A stretch of DNA of 64,000 nucleotides from Cristatella mucedo (taxonomy: Eukaryota > Bryozoa > Phylactolaemata > Cristatellidae): contig WPIO01000062.1 of the NCBI GenBank assembly GCA_009760855.2, positions 302,501 to 366,500 on the forward strand, given 5' to 3'. Under the pieces are notes generated by a model. That model was given only the letters and a program-made list of their open reading frames with translations. It had not been told where the DNA came from and searched no databases. The position numbers and the translations under genes were made by a program. Position 1 is the stretch's first letter. Each line of letters starts with the position of its first letter. This document shows positions 1 to 17,500 of the stretch, in pieces.

Positions 1-512
1 GAAAACCTGTTCACGACCCTCTAAATACGGTTTTAACATTATTAGAGCCCTCTTGACATGAAATGACATCCCTTTAGTCACCATTACACTCGTATTACCC
101 AATGTATTAGACGAAAAAGAGAAAATAAGACATATTAGACAGTACACATACCTTATTGTTATTATTGTACATTTAGTTACACACACACACAGTTCTTTCC
201 CACAACCACTAACCCCGAGTATAGGATAGCCAATCTATAAACAGCATGCTCTGATTGTCTTTGTTTCACCATACCCGATTTTTTGGGAAAAGTTCTCGCT
301 CACACGCTAGGTGTGGTCAAGCAGCTGCACCGTGGGAAGGGGGTGCTAGAATACTGCAGGTCTGCAATCCATACGTACAGTAATTATAATTGTAATACAG
401 GGGTGTATTAATGACTCAGACGAGAGCAGGCTGTATCATTTTCACAATCTCGACCAACTATGTAAACCGTGATGAAGGTTTCGAAAGTCGAAGCTCGAAG
501 TGGCGAGGGACG

Positions 513-625
<113 letters not shown>

Positions 626-643
626 ATACAGGTATATCCCCTA

Positions 644-650
644 TTCTCTC

Positions 651-707
<57 letters not shown>
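644..707. repeat. (TC)n microsatellite
   Basis: About 64 bp of TC, interrupted near its start, adjacent to the TG tract. Confidence 0.98.
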
Positions 708-708
<1 letters not shown>

Positions 709-909
709 GCTTTCCACTAAGTCATCCACTTGGTCCGAGCAGCATGAGGTGCATGCAATATGACAGGCACCTCTTCGATAGCCAGAACGCGATGGCGTTT
801 TCCCTAAAAACCCGTGGTAATCGTAATGCATCTTATCCTACTGGTGGTGTGGCTTGTTTAGACTCATATCCGTGCTCACGCCTGCATCATCTGTGTCCAC
901 CACACTAGT

Positions 910-1045
910 TATCTTGGCTTATATGAGATACGAATATAAAGCCACAGAGGCTCTCAACCACTTGCTTTTGGCAATAAAGAATTGCCCTCTGCAAGACTCG
1001 TGGGTCGTAAAGTGTGCACCCCTTACGACAAAGCTAGGACCCGAT
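910..1045 (-). mobile_element. Degraded tRNA-derived SINE, probably family 1
   Basis: The minus strand shows AGGGTGCACACTTTACGACC-like tRNA remnant and GGGCAATTCTTTATTGCC, the same motif as in family 1. It is heavily decayed. Confidence 0.45.
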
Positions 1046-3277
1046 GGCTGAGCCAATTAAATCGGCTCAGCCTTGAAACATATCTGGCTGCTATCCCTAA
1101 GACAATACAGCGATGCACAGCAGCCGATGTCAGCCATCTTTTAATACTGAGTATTTTAATGTTAAGAGGATAAACAATTTGTCTCGGTCTTAGGGTCTAT
1201 GAAATTTGTTTATAGGTCTTAGTAGATATAAGTCTGTATAGATCGGGAAAGAGCAGACTGTCTTTAGCCAACATTCGCCTTCCAAGACGAAAAAAAAATG
1301 TGTGCTCGCTCTGTCAACTTCTGCTCTGCTTTTAGAGCGATAATTCGATATACGCTACCAATAGTTTCAGACCAAGTCGGTTTGGAAGTGAACTTCCTTC
1401 TCATCCCTTCCGATCTTAAATCATTGCATTTTCATCGAGGCTGTACACCTGTAGTCGGCATTGTAAATGCCAATATGTGTGATGCTCGCCTTAGAAGTTA
1501 ATTTAGAACGTATCTGATGAGACTGAGCTATTCACATTTTAGGGATGTGATGCCGTTGAGTCCTTCTAAAATACAAGCCCCCACCGAACGAACACCCCAC
1601 CCATAGTCTACCAACCACACTCTCTAGATCAGCGGCTGGCATCTGTCTGCAGCAGCCTTCGACGAAGCTGCGCCTGTGTCTCAGGACGGCATATTGGCCA
1701 TTGTTCCTCGGACTTGCCACTGCCGGCCGGAGACCCTGCCGATAAGTGACCACTTGCACTATTCTGATGAATATCTTAGCTGAGTTCTTTGCAATCTCCG
1801 AGCTCTACACGGCAATACTACTCATAGAATCAGCACTGGCCGGCCTGAGTGCGCCTGCGAGCGTGCATGGGGCTATGCACGGGTAGTGCAGCAGTAAGCT
1901 CTTGTAGGGAAGGCTTTTTGGCACAGGTTGACTGCCACGGTAGAGGGTGCCTGTCTTTCGCACCAGTGCTGAATGTCGAAATCGGCTCTTGATTCTTGGA
2001 TTAACGCCTGTCCATCCATTAAGGGGGAGCTGTTACTGGGGAAGGCATCTTTACGGCAAAAGTTTGCTAATTTATAGCTGACAAGAGTTGTATTAGAAGG
2101 CTTTTATGATAAAAATATCCTATTGAAAGCACCTCGACATTAGAGTCTGCCACCACTCTGTATATAGTTCGCATCAGACTTACCATGTAGGATACATAGG
2201 AATATCCACGGCTTGTCTATCTGTGGGGCAATAGGATCATACCGGCGGTTGCGGTGCAGTTTTTCCGGTCGCATCACTGACTGTGTCACTCTCCATCCGC
2301 GCTGAGGTTTATTTTGTATATTTGTTATGCTGCAAACGTACTTGCGATAGCTCGGTTTTGCTTGCATTATTAAAGTTTTAATTTGGAAACTCGATTCGGA
2401 GATTTCGCTAGCTTGGGAGCAGCATATCAAGACCAGAAAATCCTATTGCTTTTCGGCGCGGCTGGAAGGTAGTCCATATTCTTGCGCAGCAAACCACCAC
2501 GCCGTCATTTGGTAGCCATAGCTGACTGGGAGAGGTAGGTCGGGCAAGGGCACGTAAAAAGCAGTGCTGTGAATGGCCTGCTGTCTCGTTGATTCCTTCA
2601 TTTATGCCACCTTTAAATCGTAGCTTAGGTTTCTCTTTATGTTTGTCATTTGAATATCTTAATGTGCTCATTCGTACACCAAATTTGTGACTACTGTTAG
2701 CCGACCCCTTTGTTCGCGTTTTGTCGTTCGCAATCTAGTTTTCAGTAAGGTTCGCCTACTCATTTTCGTATTTGTAAGTACAGGTAATTATCAACTGAAC
2801 TTCTAAACACATGCGTCATCGGCAGCTGCTTCGATGGCTTTTCAAGCAAGACACGTGCTTTCAGTATCGTGCTTGCCCAAGTACAATTAACAATAAACTA
2901 CGCATTTGTGTACTCTGCATCGCGTTCGATTCACGAATCTCACTTTAAAATAGTGTGACCATGGATCACCTTTCCAGGCAGTATGTTGATGACAAGCAAT
3001 GTCGATTACGGTTGTCGAGCAGTCTTGTATCACTTCTCGCACGAGAGGTAGTATAAAAAATTGGGCTCATCCGACATTTTGCTGTGAGTGTATGGTGAGC
3101 TCAATTGTATGTACTCACCTATCGCTGGCTTCCTCTCAACGTCAATTTTCTGGGAGTAATAGCACTGTTCAGTTTGTTGGCCATTGAACAATCGTGCCCT
3201 ATTGGCATGGCATGTCGGAATGTTCCTTACTTGTTCACTTTTGAAACCCCCATCTCTGAACTTTTTACCACTTCTAG

Positions 3278-7108
<3,831 letters not shown>

Positions 7109-7336
7109 CACGTGACGTGAAACGGGCTGTACCTCCACCCGCTCTCAGACTTCACACTTCATTATCTAGTCATCGACGGCTAGTATCAATTAAGTTTGCA
7201 TGTATGGTGGGTCACGGCTGACGACCGGGTCCCGGTTCTCAGTTTTTATTTAGCTCAATCATATGTTAACCGTGACGGCCGAAGACGCCACAGCTTTAAT
7301 GTGGGGCGGTTTTTTGACGGATGAGACTAGCTTACT

Positions 7337-7342
7337 AATAAA
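7337..7342 (+). terminator. Candidate polyadenylation signal of the Shroom gene
   Basis: AATAAA lies 229 bp after the Shroom stop codon on the same strand, a plausible 3' UTR length. A small hairpin-like GC-rich stretch (about 7270-7315) precedes it. No transcript evidence is available here. Confidence 0.5.
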
Positions 7343-10300
7343 CTACTTTATGCATTCTAGCTGGCAGAGGCATCTAGCCGGCTGGATGCCCAAGCTGGCA
7401 CTTGTTGCTGCTGCTGGACAATGCTGCTTTTGATCGATCTCGGTCGACCTTGCACAAGTAAAGGAGGCAGTGACACTTGCGTTCGACGAGACCTACTGCT
7501 GAAGGTATTGCAAGCTAAATTGATAACCTCATTGGCCCAGCTGCCAATATTTCGGTATGTTAGTCGTGATACGATGCTTTGCTCCTTCTCAATGTGGCTG
7601 CTATGCTCAGGTCGGCCCCTTGACTCGCACGAAGGAATAAAAAGTGCTCAGTCCGAGAAAAGATTTGAAGATAGCATCGCACCAAGTCCGGTTCTTCGAT
7701 TTGAGCCCTGCAGTTTGTCGGAGCCAAAAAAAAACCAGCGACTTCGATGTGCAGATTGCAGTGGCAGCCCAGGCTGTGTTCCATAGTGTGCTTCAGTCAG
7801 AGCGAACATGGCATGTGCTTGTAACAGTGGTGCCAAAACAATGTCAGACAATACGGCAATTCGCAAAGTGCATCGTTATGCCAACGCACAAAGGAGGGAC
7901 CAGGGCTCTGTGTCCACTTATCGCAGGTCTCGGCGAGGATACCGATCTTTCTCGTGTAGATCTAAAGCACATCTCTGCGAGGACACCGATCTTACGATTA
8001 GACCTGAAGCACTATACCAGTGTTGCTCTCACAGTTGTAAGTGCATCATACGAGCTCAGCGTTTGCATCGGCCACCAACCAACATCTTAATGCTTACTAT
8101 ATGGTCATTCGTACTTGCTACCTGCAGCTGCTGCAAATGCTTGGTTACGCCGCATGTCTCCCTTCCATCTATTCGGATTATCTGGTACCTCTGGATCATA
8201 TTTAGCTCGCAAACATGCAGGAGCTCCGTTGCCATCCAGCACATTCGTGATGGAATGCATTGCCAGCGTCTGCTCATGCATGCTTAATGGGTGCAAGCAA
8301 GACTAGCTGCTCTACTGTCTGCTTTCTCAGATCAGTGCTATTTTGGACAGGAGTGAGAACTATAATCTGAAACCCAGCCTATCAATTAGTACTGCTGTTT
8401 CCCTTTCTATCCTGCTGTGTCTAGCTGTTTCCTGTGACTAAGGGATGTAAGGTACAAAAAAGCCAACTACGTTGATCTTCTCACTAAGGAAATCGTGATC
8501 TGCTGGTACTTCCTTGATGCCTAGGGATATGGGACAAATTACGACACATTCTTAAGTGGCTTTGTGCGATCACGCTTCGTCGTAACAGCGGTAAGCACAT
8601 GATCAGGATCAGCGGTAAGCACATGATTTTTTTTAATTAAGCCGCTGTTTGCAGCAATACTATGCGATATCTCTGGTATTCATGCTGTTATCCCTTGTTG
8701 AAGTGCTGTGTGGCCGCGGGCTTGTCGCGATGCCATCTGATCTTTGACCACTGGTAAGTGTATCACCTCTTACGAATTCGGTCGCCGGTTCGAGGCCTGC
8801 ATCAACCATTTTTATTGCCTGCCGAAAGCAGTTCGGAAAGATGCTAAGATTCATCTGCTGCTATATACAATATGTAGATGATGCACTGATCTTTAATTTG
8901 CTGGGCGCAATGACCCAAGGTTGAGAAGTCGCTTGTAAGATTTTGAGGTTGTTGAGTTCAATAGGCAAAGAGCTCAAGTGGTTATGGGAATCACAACGTT
9001 GGAAAGCAGCAGCCGCAATATGGGGACGAGCATGTGTGTCTGCCAACCGTGTTGCTTAGCGAAAGCAGTCAGCTGACCTCATCTAGATGTATGCAACAGC
9101 TTGCAGGCACAGTTGACTACAAAAGGCAATCGTAGGCTGAGGCCAAAACTGATGAATCACTGTTGTGCAACAGTGTTGACTCAAGCATTCCTAAAAAGCC
9201 AGGAAGACTAGCAGCGCACTGCTGCAAACCAAAAAGCACCAGAAAAGCAGCAGCAAAGCACACCCTGACTCCATCAAACTGGCTAAAAGTGTCACTACTA
9301 CCACCTCGAACACTGGATACGTCGTACTGTCTCGAATGGTGAGCCACTTCTAGGGTCAAAAGGTGTTAGGCCATACCTTGTAGCAGGATCCAAAGCTAGA
9401 CCGATATATGTTGCTTAGCATTAACAGCGAACTGACGGCATGGAGACTAAGTAAGCTTGCCCTGATCCGGCACAATTTTTTTCATTAACAAACTGTCGCA
9501 TTCTTTCTTTTTTTGGAAATAACGTCTGACTGGAAAATAATGTTTTGTTCGTCACCGTTATCTCCCGAAAAAACGAGGGAACCCTATGCCAAATTGGCCG
9601 GAGGTTGCCCTGGATGGACAATATTCGCGAAGGAGCTGGCTTGCTCCTTGAAGCATCGACACCAACAGACACAGGTTGTTCCAGGTTGATCCAATCGGAC
9701 ATAGGCCCACAGACCGGTGACCGTGCCTCGATCTCCGGTGTGGTGCCCTCTTCGTATGCGCCGATTATATGCCGCCGGCAATTGCCGATCTGTTACTTGA
9801 CCATTAGAAAAGGAAACGCAGCATTTAAGTTGCAACCATGTATGGTTTGGTTGATGAGGATGTAGGTAGATTACTGGGACATATTGCACAGATATACATC
9901 GAAGACCTACACCTAGAAGACCACGCTGTCTCTCTTCCACGCAAACGTGGGGAGCGGGATGGGACAAATTTCTCTTATTGATCTCATTATTCAAGAGTGG
10001 GCCACTGACAAAAAACTTGCAGACCTGCCTCTACCAAATATGCCGTTGCTAGCTGATAATCGTCATATTGAGGCCCATTACCATGGTGAAGACATGCTCG
10101 GAAAAAGATATCAAAGTGAAAAACAGTTAATGCGGATACGAAGACGATCGAATAGTTTAAGATGCCTAAAAAAAGCTAATGAGCATAGCTTATCCTTCCC
10201 ATCTAGAGGGCCTTCTTGGCGCTGCAACAAAAAACGGAGGCCGGCTGCACAAAGGGAGGGAGGCATTAGCAAGAGCTTAGCACTGCCAGGCGTGCCGATA

Positions 10301-12129
10301 CCCCCCCCCCCCGCCGCCCCCCTTGTGCAGCTCCGTAGAGGTACATACTCCGTAGAGCTAGCGATTGAAGCTTAATCCTAGCAAGCAAAACCTTTACCAT
10401 CGCACCCCTTTCTCAATCTACTGGCTGCACTGGTCCGCAAAAGAAGCAGCTGCAGAAAGGGTGCACAATTGTGATGCAGTTAAGCATGGAATACAGCAAA
10501 ACAAGTTTAGAAGTTATTTTAATAACCATAATAATATTAAGATATTTGTACACCACTCTAAGAGAAGATCTCTTTCAAGGCACTTTATGCATGCTGGAAG
10601 GAAAGCATATCAGTTGGATAGTAATAGCAAGCCAGCACTGCACATTGTCAGCATGCTCAAGCACACGAAGAACAAACTACGCGGACGGAGCAAACGATGT
10701 GAAAAACATGTGGCTGTATGCTCTTTTTAAATTGTGTCAAATCAGACGATGTCGTGACTTCAGTCGGACGTAAGCTCCAACCTTCAGGAGCATAATAACT
10801 GGGTGCACGATCTCTGGACAATTTGAGGTTGGTTACAATCGTAGCTAGAAGACGTGGGAGGTACGATTCGTCTGAGAATGAGGCTCTCTAAAGAGAATAA
10901 GCCTGCACCTGTTTCGATTAAGCTTGCAGGAAAGAGGGAGCAACCGTGCCAGTGCCCGGTGTAGCCATTGTGAGCGCCTATAGGCCGAGCAGCGATTTAA
11001 GTGGATTCACTGGAGCAGCAGCCACTGACTGTAGTGTAAGCAAGCACACCTGATGGCTGTATTGTTCGGTTTCCTACGAGCTGCAGCGACGGCAGCCATG
11101 TTTACCAGCCGTACTGGAATGGCTACAAAAACAGAGCGTGCCTGACCTAATTCCATGATAAACTTGTGAAATCATCTAGGTACGACGCTCTCCCCTAGAC
11201 AATAGTATTTTTTCCCTTGCTCTGCATGCTTACCTGTGCATGCTGCAGTGCATATTGCTAACCGGACGTCCTACTAGCCAGCAGCGCCCTATGCGCCTTC
11301 TGGCAAGCTTTTACATGCTATCGTCGTCTAAGCGTGGCACCTTGCTTTTTCATTAACTATTGGTAGTTGCTTCTCGGAAGCAGCCCGCTGTAAAGCGCCT
11401 GGTTAGAGATTTGGTTCTCTTTGGGCCCTATACGAAATAATCGATATTGTCATTTGCCCGACCGACAAAATGCATCTCAAAAAATCAACAACAAACGAGT
11501 CCCTCCACTACCTACAATGAATGTCGGTGCTGTTACGGAGAGACTCGTCGGCAAGCTGGGCGGCTCGCTTGCCCTATTGCACTGCAGATGCAGGTAGCAG
11601 GCAGGTAGGTCCTGCGTGAACACTCTTCCTCAATGAGACATGCTCGCTGTTACTAGCCAGGGTGAGCCACAGAACGGATGCATTTCCAGGAAGTTCATGG
11701 TGGAAGTGTCCAGAAGACTAGAGCGCGCCCCTCTATAGCTGACCAACGAATCTTTCGCGATGAGAAACGTTCGCGGACTTTTCAAGCCACTCTGTGCACA
11801 CGTGCCTCCACCCAATGACGACGACTAAGACCCGATGACGACTCTTACGCTGGGGAGCTTCAAACAGCAGGAAGTCAGGATGCCAAAACAGAAGCTGCTT
11901 TCGATAAACAGCGACCAAAAGAACTTCCTATACACGTAAAGTAAATAGGAAAAACTAAAGAAGCTGACATAAGGCTGCGGATAAAGTCAGTCGGAAAACA
12001 AATAGCTGCGTTTGGACGGCAGAAAATGATAATTTCGCGAATTGGCTGCGGCTGAGAAGCAGTGTTGTGAAAGCTGGCAAGACGCACTTAAACCTAGTTA
12101 GGTCAGCTGGCAGTCGTTCATACTCAGCG
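7343..12129. other. Intergenic region after Shroom, no confident gene
   Basis: Longest open frames are shorter than about 150 codons and lack domain signatures. The region includes a duplicated CTCGGCGAGGATACCGATCT-like stretch (about 7928-8000), a short tandem duplication with GCGGTAAGCACATGAT (8588-8627), a C run at 10301-10312 and the SINE remnant at 8740. A weak transposase-like reading at 9600-9850 (minus) could not be supported. Confidence 0.5.
8740..8815 (+). other. Possible tRNA-derived SINE remnant
   Basis: The string TCGCCGGTTCGAGGCC at about 8781 is a B-box match, with a weak A-box-like sequence before it (GGTAAGTGTATCACCTC). No further family match. Confidence 0.3.
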
Positions 12130-12665
12130 CGACAGAGAACTTAATCTCTTTCTAGGCGCTTTACACTTGCTACAAAGTGAAATGCAATTGAATGGTAAGT
12201 AAAATCGTGCTTGAAAAACAAACAAAATGAGTAACATGGTTAGGGGTGACAGGCACAGGGTCAGCATGCAAATGTGGTTAGTGGCAGCATGCACAATGTC
12301 AGCACGCATAAGCGCATCAAGGGTGAATCACAGGGACCCACTAAATGCTGTCCTAAATAGGTGTTTTCAAGTTCTTTTTAAATATCGTCAGGTCAGGGGA
12401 TGTTCTGACACAGGTCGGGAGGGAGTTCCAGGCTTTGGGAGCATACGAACTAAATGCACGGTCTCCAAAGGATTTGAGGTTTGTACGAGGTATTGGTAGA
12501 CTGTTGGATTCTGAAAAGCGGGTGGTACGATGGTTGGCCTGGTGGGGGAGTGATGTGAGAGATAGGCTGGAGCCAAAAAATGATCAGCAGATAGTGACCA
12601 TAGCATAGCCAGAAATGAGTTTCTGATCAAGTTACTACTCATCTTCGATACGTTGACAGAGAATG
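12130..12665 (-). mobile_element. ATT-family LINE relic, 3' part
   Basis: On the minus strand it encodes a C-terminal LINE segment (TIVPPAFQNPTVYQYLVQTS, then NPLETVHLVRMLPKPGTPSR). The same segment appears at 60817-61194 (LAQTSNPLATVPLVGMLPKP). Its 3' end contains the shared GTGTAAAGCGCCTAGAAAGA core at about 12134-12180. It lies in the intergenic region. Confidence 0.75.
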
Positions 12666-13524
12666 AAGTCAAGTAAGTTATTTGAGGCCTAGGTATTCAA
12701 GCTCAATAAGCATTTCCTTTTAATCCCCATCCCTACTGGATGATTAGTAGCCTGTAACACTCACGATCACACTATTCTTTTTGAAAATTGCACGGCTTAA
12801 GTACACGTAGAGGTATTGAATGCAGTTTTTGAGTGTCTGCTCATGCTGGCGACTAATGGTCGTCTTGAGCTCGTGCCTCACATGTGACTGATGTGTCTAC
12901 AGGCTCCTGAAAATGAGTCACAGTGACATTTCTGGAAGTATTTTTGGTTTCGATAGTTCTTTCTCATACTTCTCGTTAGCTCTGGAGACTGCTTTACTCT
13001 CGGAAGTGCTGCGACTACACTAATACAATCATGAAAACACGAGACTGGCTCATTATTGAACTCGCTTATTCTTGCAATCATCTCAAGATTGCCAAAACTA
13101 AAAGGTGTTATTTACTTTTCAAATATGAAGACTTGCAACTTTTGTCCATGAAGCCGAAATATGACCATATTTTTGACCGATCATGTGAAAATAAACTGTA
13201 CTCCTGGTACGCATTCTTGGCTATGCTTAAAATGCACATTACAACCAGGCAGCATCGAACAAACACCTCTTGTGTATGATCAACACCTTTGTACTCGGAA
13301 AGCTAATTACATCCAGTCACCGAAAAAGCACCTCTCTCTGTGATCAACGTTTATAAACTACATGTATAAGTTTTCCAATTATGGGGAGTGTTTTCCAATT
13401 ATGGGGAGTACAAAAACTGCACAAAGTGGAAACTAAGGTACACATAAGAAATACAGCCGAAACACAGCGGCAGATCAGCTCGTTTCAACGACGAACCAGT
13501 TATGGCAGCATCCATTCGTGCCAC

Positions 13525-13623
13525 ATTCAATCGCGTTTCCCTCTGCAGCAAATGTAAAGCGCCTAGAAACAGATTGAGTTCTCCGAGGGTGCTTTATCAA
13601 GTGCATTATTATTATTATTATTA
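13525..13623 (+). mobile_element. Short ATT-family LINE 3' end
   Basis: It contains AGCAAATGTAAAGCGCCTAG followed by TGCTTTATCAAGTGCATTAT and an (ATT) tail. It is shortened to roughly the last 100 bp. It lies just downstream of HERC2. Confidence 0.8.
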
Positions 13624-13726
13624 CACTCATACGGGCAAACTCGGGCATCATGATATTACCTGGGCTACTTTTCATTAATAGCAAACGTTCGAGAAAGCCA
13701 ATACGTTATTTAATTCTACATGTCTA

Positions 13727-13905
13727 CTAGGTAGTATTAGCCTATGGGTTAAGGTGCACAGACTTCACTACCCAGGTCGTGGATTCGAATCCTTCAGCAG
13801 GTAATCCTGTACTGCCACGGCATGCAGTAATGATAGCCGCTAAGACTTTTCTGTTGCTATATAAATGAGGCTGTTGAAGCAGCTCACATTTCCTTTATTT
13901 ATTGT
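13727..13905 (+). mobile_element. tRNA-derived SINE, family 1
   Basis: The B box is visible as GGTCGTGGATTCGAATCC (13777-13794), preceded by a weak A box around TGGGTTAAGGTGCACA. The body runs CAGTAATGATAGCCGCTAAG and GAGGCTGTTGAAGCAGCTCA, and the tail is TTTCCTTTATTTATTG. Body and tail are shared with copies at 16805, 18534 and 43265. Confidence 0.75.
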
Positions 13906-13942
13906 TGCTGCATTTTTAATGTGCTATCAAGCCGCAGCAAGC

Positions 13943-13958
13943 TTTATTAATATTTATT
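13943..13958 (-). terminator. Candidate HERC2 polyadenylation signals
   Basis: On the minus strand two AATAAA hexamers (reading TTTATT on + at 13943-13948 and 13953-13958) lie about 560 bp beyond the HERC2 stop codon. Nothing closer fits well (only GATAAA- and CATAAA-like variants). The pair sits next to the tail of a SINE copy, so it could be repeat-derived. A weak call without transcript data. Confidence 0.3.
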
Positions 13959-13959
13959 G

Positions 13960-14517
13960 AAAGAACTCTTGGTTGATCCACGACAATCCGGATCAAGTTG
14001 TATCCCTACGATTATTTTGTAGTGACAACCTGGATCAAGCCAAGAGCGGATGCGACACGGATTGTCATAACGCGAACTCACCAGAATTTGCTGTGCTTTC
14101 AAGGCAGTCTTTATTACTTCTTGAGTCAGAAGAATATAATATACGAGCAATGCGCACAATCTTGTTAGCATGACAGCAAACGTTTACTTACAAAATGCAT
14201 TATTTTATGCAACGACTTCACGTATATAAACAAACAGAACAAACAAAAACAGTAATAGAACTCGTGAACTACAGCACAAAAGGCATATTAATAAGAACCA
14301 AAAAAGACATCACAAGAAGCCATTGAGAATGCAGTAAATGGAATGCATGCATGCATACACAGTTTATCTTATCCTCAAACGATTGAAAATAGCTTGCACG
14401 TTGAGTAGCCACAAAAGGAAGAAAATCTGCGAACACCATTTCAGGTCAGGTAATAGTTGAATTAATGCTGTCACAGAAGGAACAGTATAATCGTGCTGAG
14501 AGCTTTGCCACCGGATT
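13960..14517 (-). other. Presumed HERC2 3' UTR and flank
   Basis: Between the HERC2 stop (14518) and the AATAAA pair at 13943-13958. AT-rich, no open frame, no recognised element. Confidence 0.35.
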
Positions 14518-17500
14518 TCACCTTGGGACCTGAGCTACAGCATAAGCTATGCTTGGGCCACCACCACGGCTGCTTCCTCTAACGGCAACATCATCGTCGT
14601 TATCGCTAGCCAACGCAGCATCGTCCGTCAAGGCAATTCGAGCGTAATCATCCGTATCAATAGATTTACAGAAATGTATAGCATACTTCAATTTGGCACG
14701 CAGAGCTTCTTTGCTTGTGTACCGGGGCATCTTGAGTAGAAAGAAGCAAGTGTAGCTCTCTGGCAGGAAGCAGTCAGGTGGGCTGTACTTATCCAGCACC
14801 TATGGCAAAAAAACGCTTCACTAAAAGATGATCTAACGCAGCTGCATCAAGAAGATCGCGATGGTCCAGTACCACCAACATTATAACATTGGAATCGTGG
14901 ACCAGTAGAGGTCGAAAAGAGACAGTCTGCTACAGAAACTCATCATCCACCTGAATTTACAAGCTATTGGTTAAAAAAGAGACTCACCACAAAAACTAGG
15001 AACGGTACACAAGAGCTCAGCCTCAAGCTCACGACAGCTATCATGTTGTGTGCTGATGTGGGTCAGCATGAGCATCATTTATGATGCTCATGCTGTCCTG
15101 CAGTGCAGGTTACGGAAGCTGACAACATTCATGGTCGATAAAACAGGGTTGAAAAATATAGAATCAAACTCCACATACCGAGCCTCTATGGAGGTATTCA
15201 ACGTGATACACAATGTAAAAACATAGGACAAGGCACATACCTGCAGGACGAAGTCACGGCCACGAAACTCGGCAATGCTCCTCGGCAACCTGGTTCGGCC
15301 CCAAACAAAGCGAAGGAAGAGAGAGCGCTCTACACTGCTAAACTCTTCCATCACTTCCCAGAACCAGGAAATAAGTGCGGCATCTGCATCTATGCCTTTG
15401 TATGTTGTCACCGACTTGAGTAGAGCAAGTGGAATGTCTGGGCTCCCGCATACCTGAATGAGATAAATCAAGTAATCAATTGACACAGAAATCTAGCTAG
15501 CTTGCTGGACATGCAAAACACAATTTGATTTCAACAACATGAATCAAATCTCATTCCTAGGCGAGTTGCTTTAAAAGCATGTCTTAACGTTGCAACACCG
15601 GTCAACGCTATTCTAGGATTAATATTTGACTACTGATAGACAGGAAAGCCCTTCAGGCACATAACTAAAAGTAATAGAGTGCTCAACAAGCTCACAGTCT
15701 TGAAGTCCGATGAGTATTTTTGTCAAGTCTAGCAGTGCTGCAAAGCCTTACTCTCGATCACGTATAATAAAATTGCCTTACTCTCAATCACGTATAATAA
15801 AATTGCCTTACTCTCAGCCTTGTATATAGGATCTCTAAATTCGTAATGCCTGTATCTCCATATCTTGAAAACAAGTAATAGCAAGCCCAAAGGTCGCCTG
15901 CTTGGGGACTTGAGTGGCAAAAGCATAACAAGCAACGATAAAAATCGAGGCCACCTATTAAACACCGTGGTGGCAGGCCTAAGAAATCTTTGAAAACGTG
16001 CTTCTGGGGGGGGGGCTCGGCCGGTTAATAGGTAAGCAGATTTGAATTGGGTCCCCTACTGCCAGGAGAAAAATCTCCACAGGCTTCCAGAACACCAAAG
16101 TCGGCTTCACATTCTTGCGGTCTCAAAAGGTCGTAAGGGCCAGACACATATCTCTACTCCTAGCATTATGAAAACTGTTTCAACGTAGGTACACGGGATC
16201 TTCACTATCTGGCATGCCGACTACCCATACCTAGTCTAAATACAAGTGAATAGGTGTATTGACAGTCATGAGGCTGTTCTTCATACGTTGAAAATGAGTG
16301 CATAATCAGCTGCCAATGTTTTCACACGTAAAGGCTAGTTCAAAGATGTGCTTCCTTTAATGGCTGCTTAAGGGATCTAGGATTTACATGTGCAGCTGGG
16401 CGATGTTTAAATTCTTCAAGAGACTCGTGACAAATATCACAAGTAGGTAAGAAACTAATCCAGGAGAAGCTAAGGATATGATTAATGGTAGACACCAGCA
16501 TTTTTGGATTGTGCATCTGTAATTCAACAATATTTTTGTAGAAGCTAGACTTTGCCTTTGCTAAGATCGACTGGTATGATCTACAGTAGTCTTATAACTG
16601 TAAATTCAATTCAGGCTTTTAAGTATTGATCGAACGATGATCGTGAATCAACATTCAATGAAAATTCGATAACTGGGATGGAGTTAAATCTGGTCATGTA
16701 AACGTCTTGCATCAAATGCAGCTATCCAGGACTACAATCGTGCAAATAAATGGTCTCGACGTCTAAAAACACCTTCACACACACCCCAGGGACAGAACCG
16801 CTACAGGTGGTTCCTTGCTGCTAAGCAAGTGCAAGCTACGTTGCGATCTAGCCACGCAGTCGTGGTTTCAAATCCAGCAGCAGGCAATTCTTTATCGCCT
16901 ACTGCTTGGAATGATAGCCGTTAAAGCTCTTCAGCCCTATATACACAAGGCTGCTGAATCAGCTGACCTTTACGTTTTGTACTTCACACACTGTGCATAG
17001 GGATACGTAAGAGGGGCTATAGGGCTACAGCATTCAATACGATGGGAGGCATGGTCCTCTTGTCTTCTTGACTATTGGTCGGCCAGGGCAAGGTCAAAGT
17101 TTACCCACACTTAAAATAAAATGCAGGCAAAGTTCATGCTAGCCTGCAGTGGCAGCTAAATTAATTCTCGAGCCACTTCACTCAGTCGTACTTGACTGCA
17201 ACTGTCGTAATCTAGTAACATACCAGCACATCACGATCTAGGTCGCAAGATGTTTTCGGCCCATCAAGGTGTGTAAATTGAATAGGTATTGTCCTCTCGA
17301 GAGTCAAGAGGAGGTGTGTTCAAGGTGTGCTCACACGAGCACATATGGTCCTTATTATCTAGAACTTTTGCACATATAACAAACAATAAGCACTGCAGAA
17401 CCGTACCATTGCTTCCAGTTCGGCGCCGGTGAACAGGCAGAGCAGCGGAGCAGGGATCACTGCAGCCATGCCTTCACGCACCCAGCACACCTGATCGTCA

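Noticed and set aside
9584-9994. Possible ISXO2/Merlin-like transposase (YNRRIRRGHHTGDRGTV)
   Set aside because: Only a brief resemblance, with no catalytic residues or terminal repeats seen. Not supportable without a profile search.
9947-10375. 142-codon + strand frame
   Set aside because: No domain, no plausible splice context, ends in a C run. Treated as chance.
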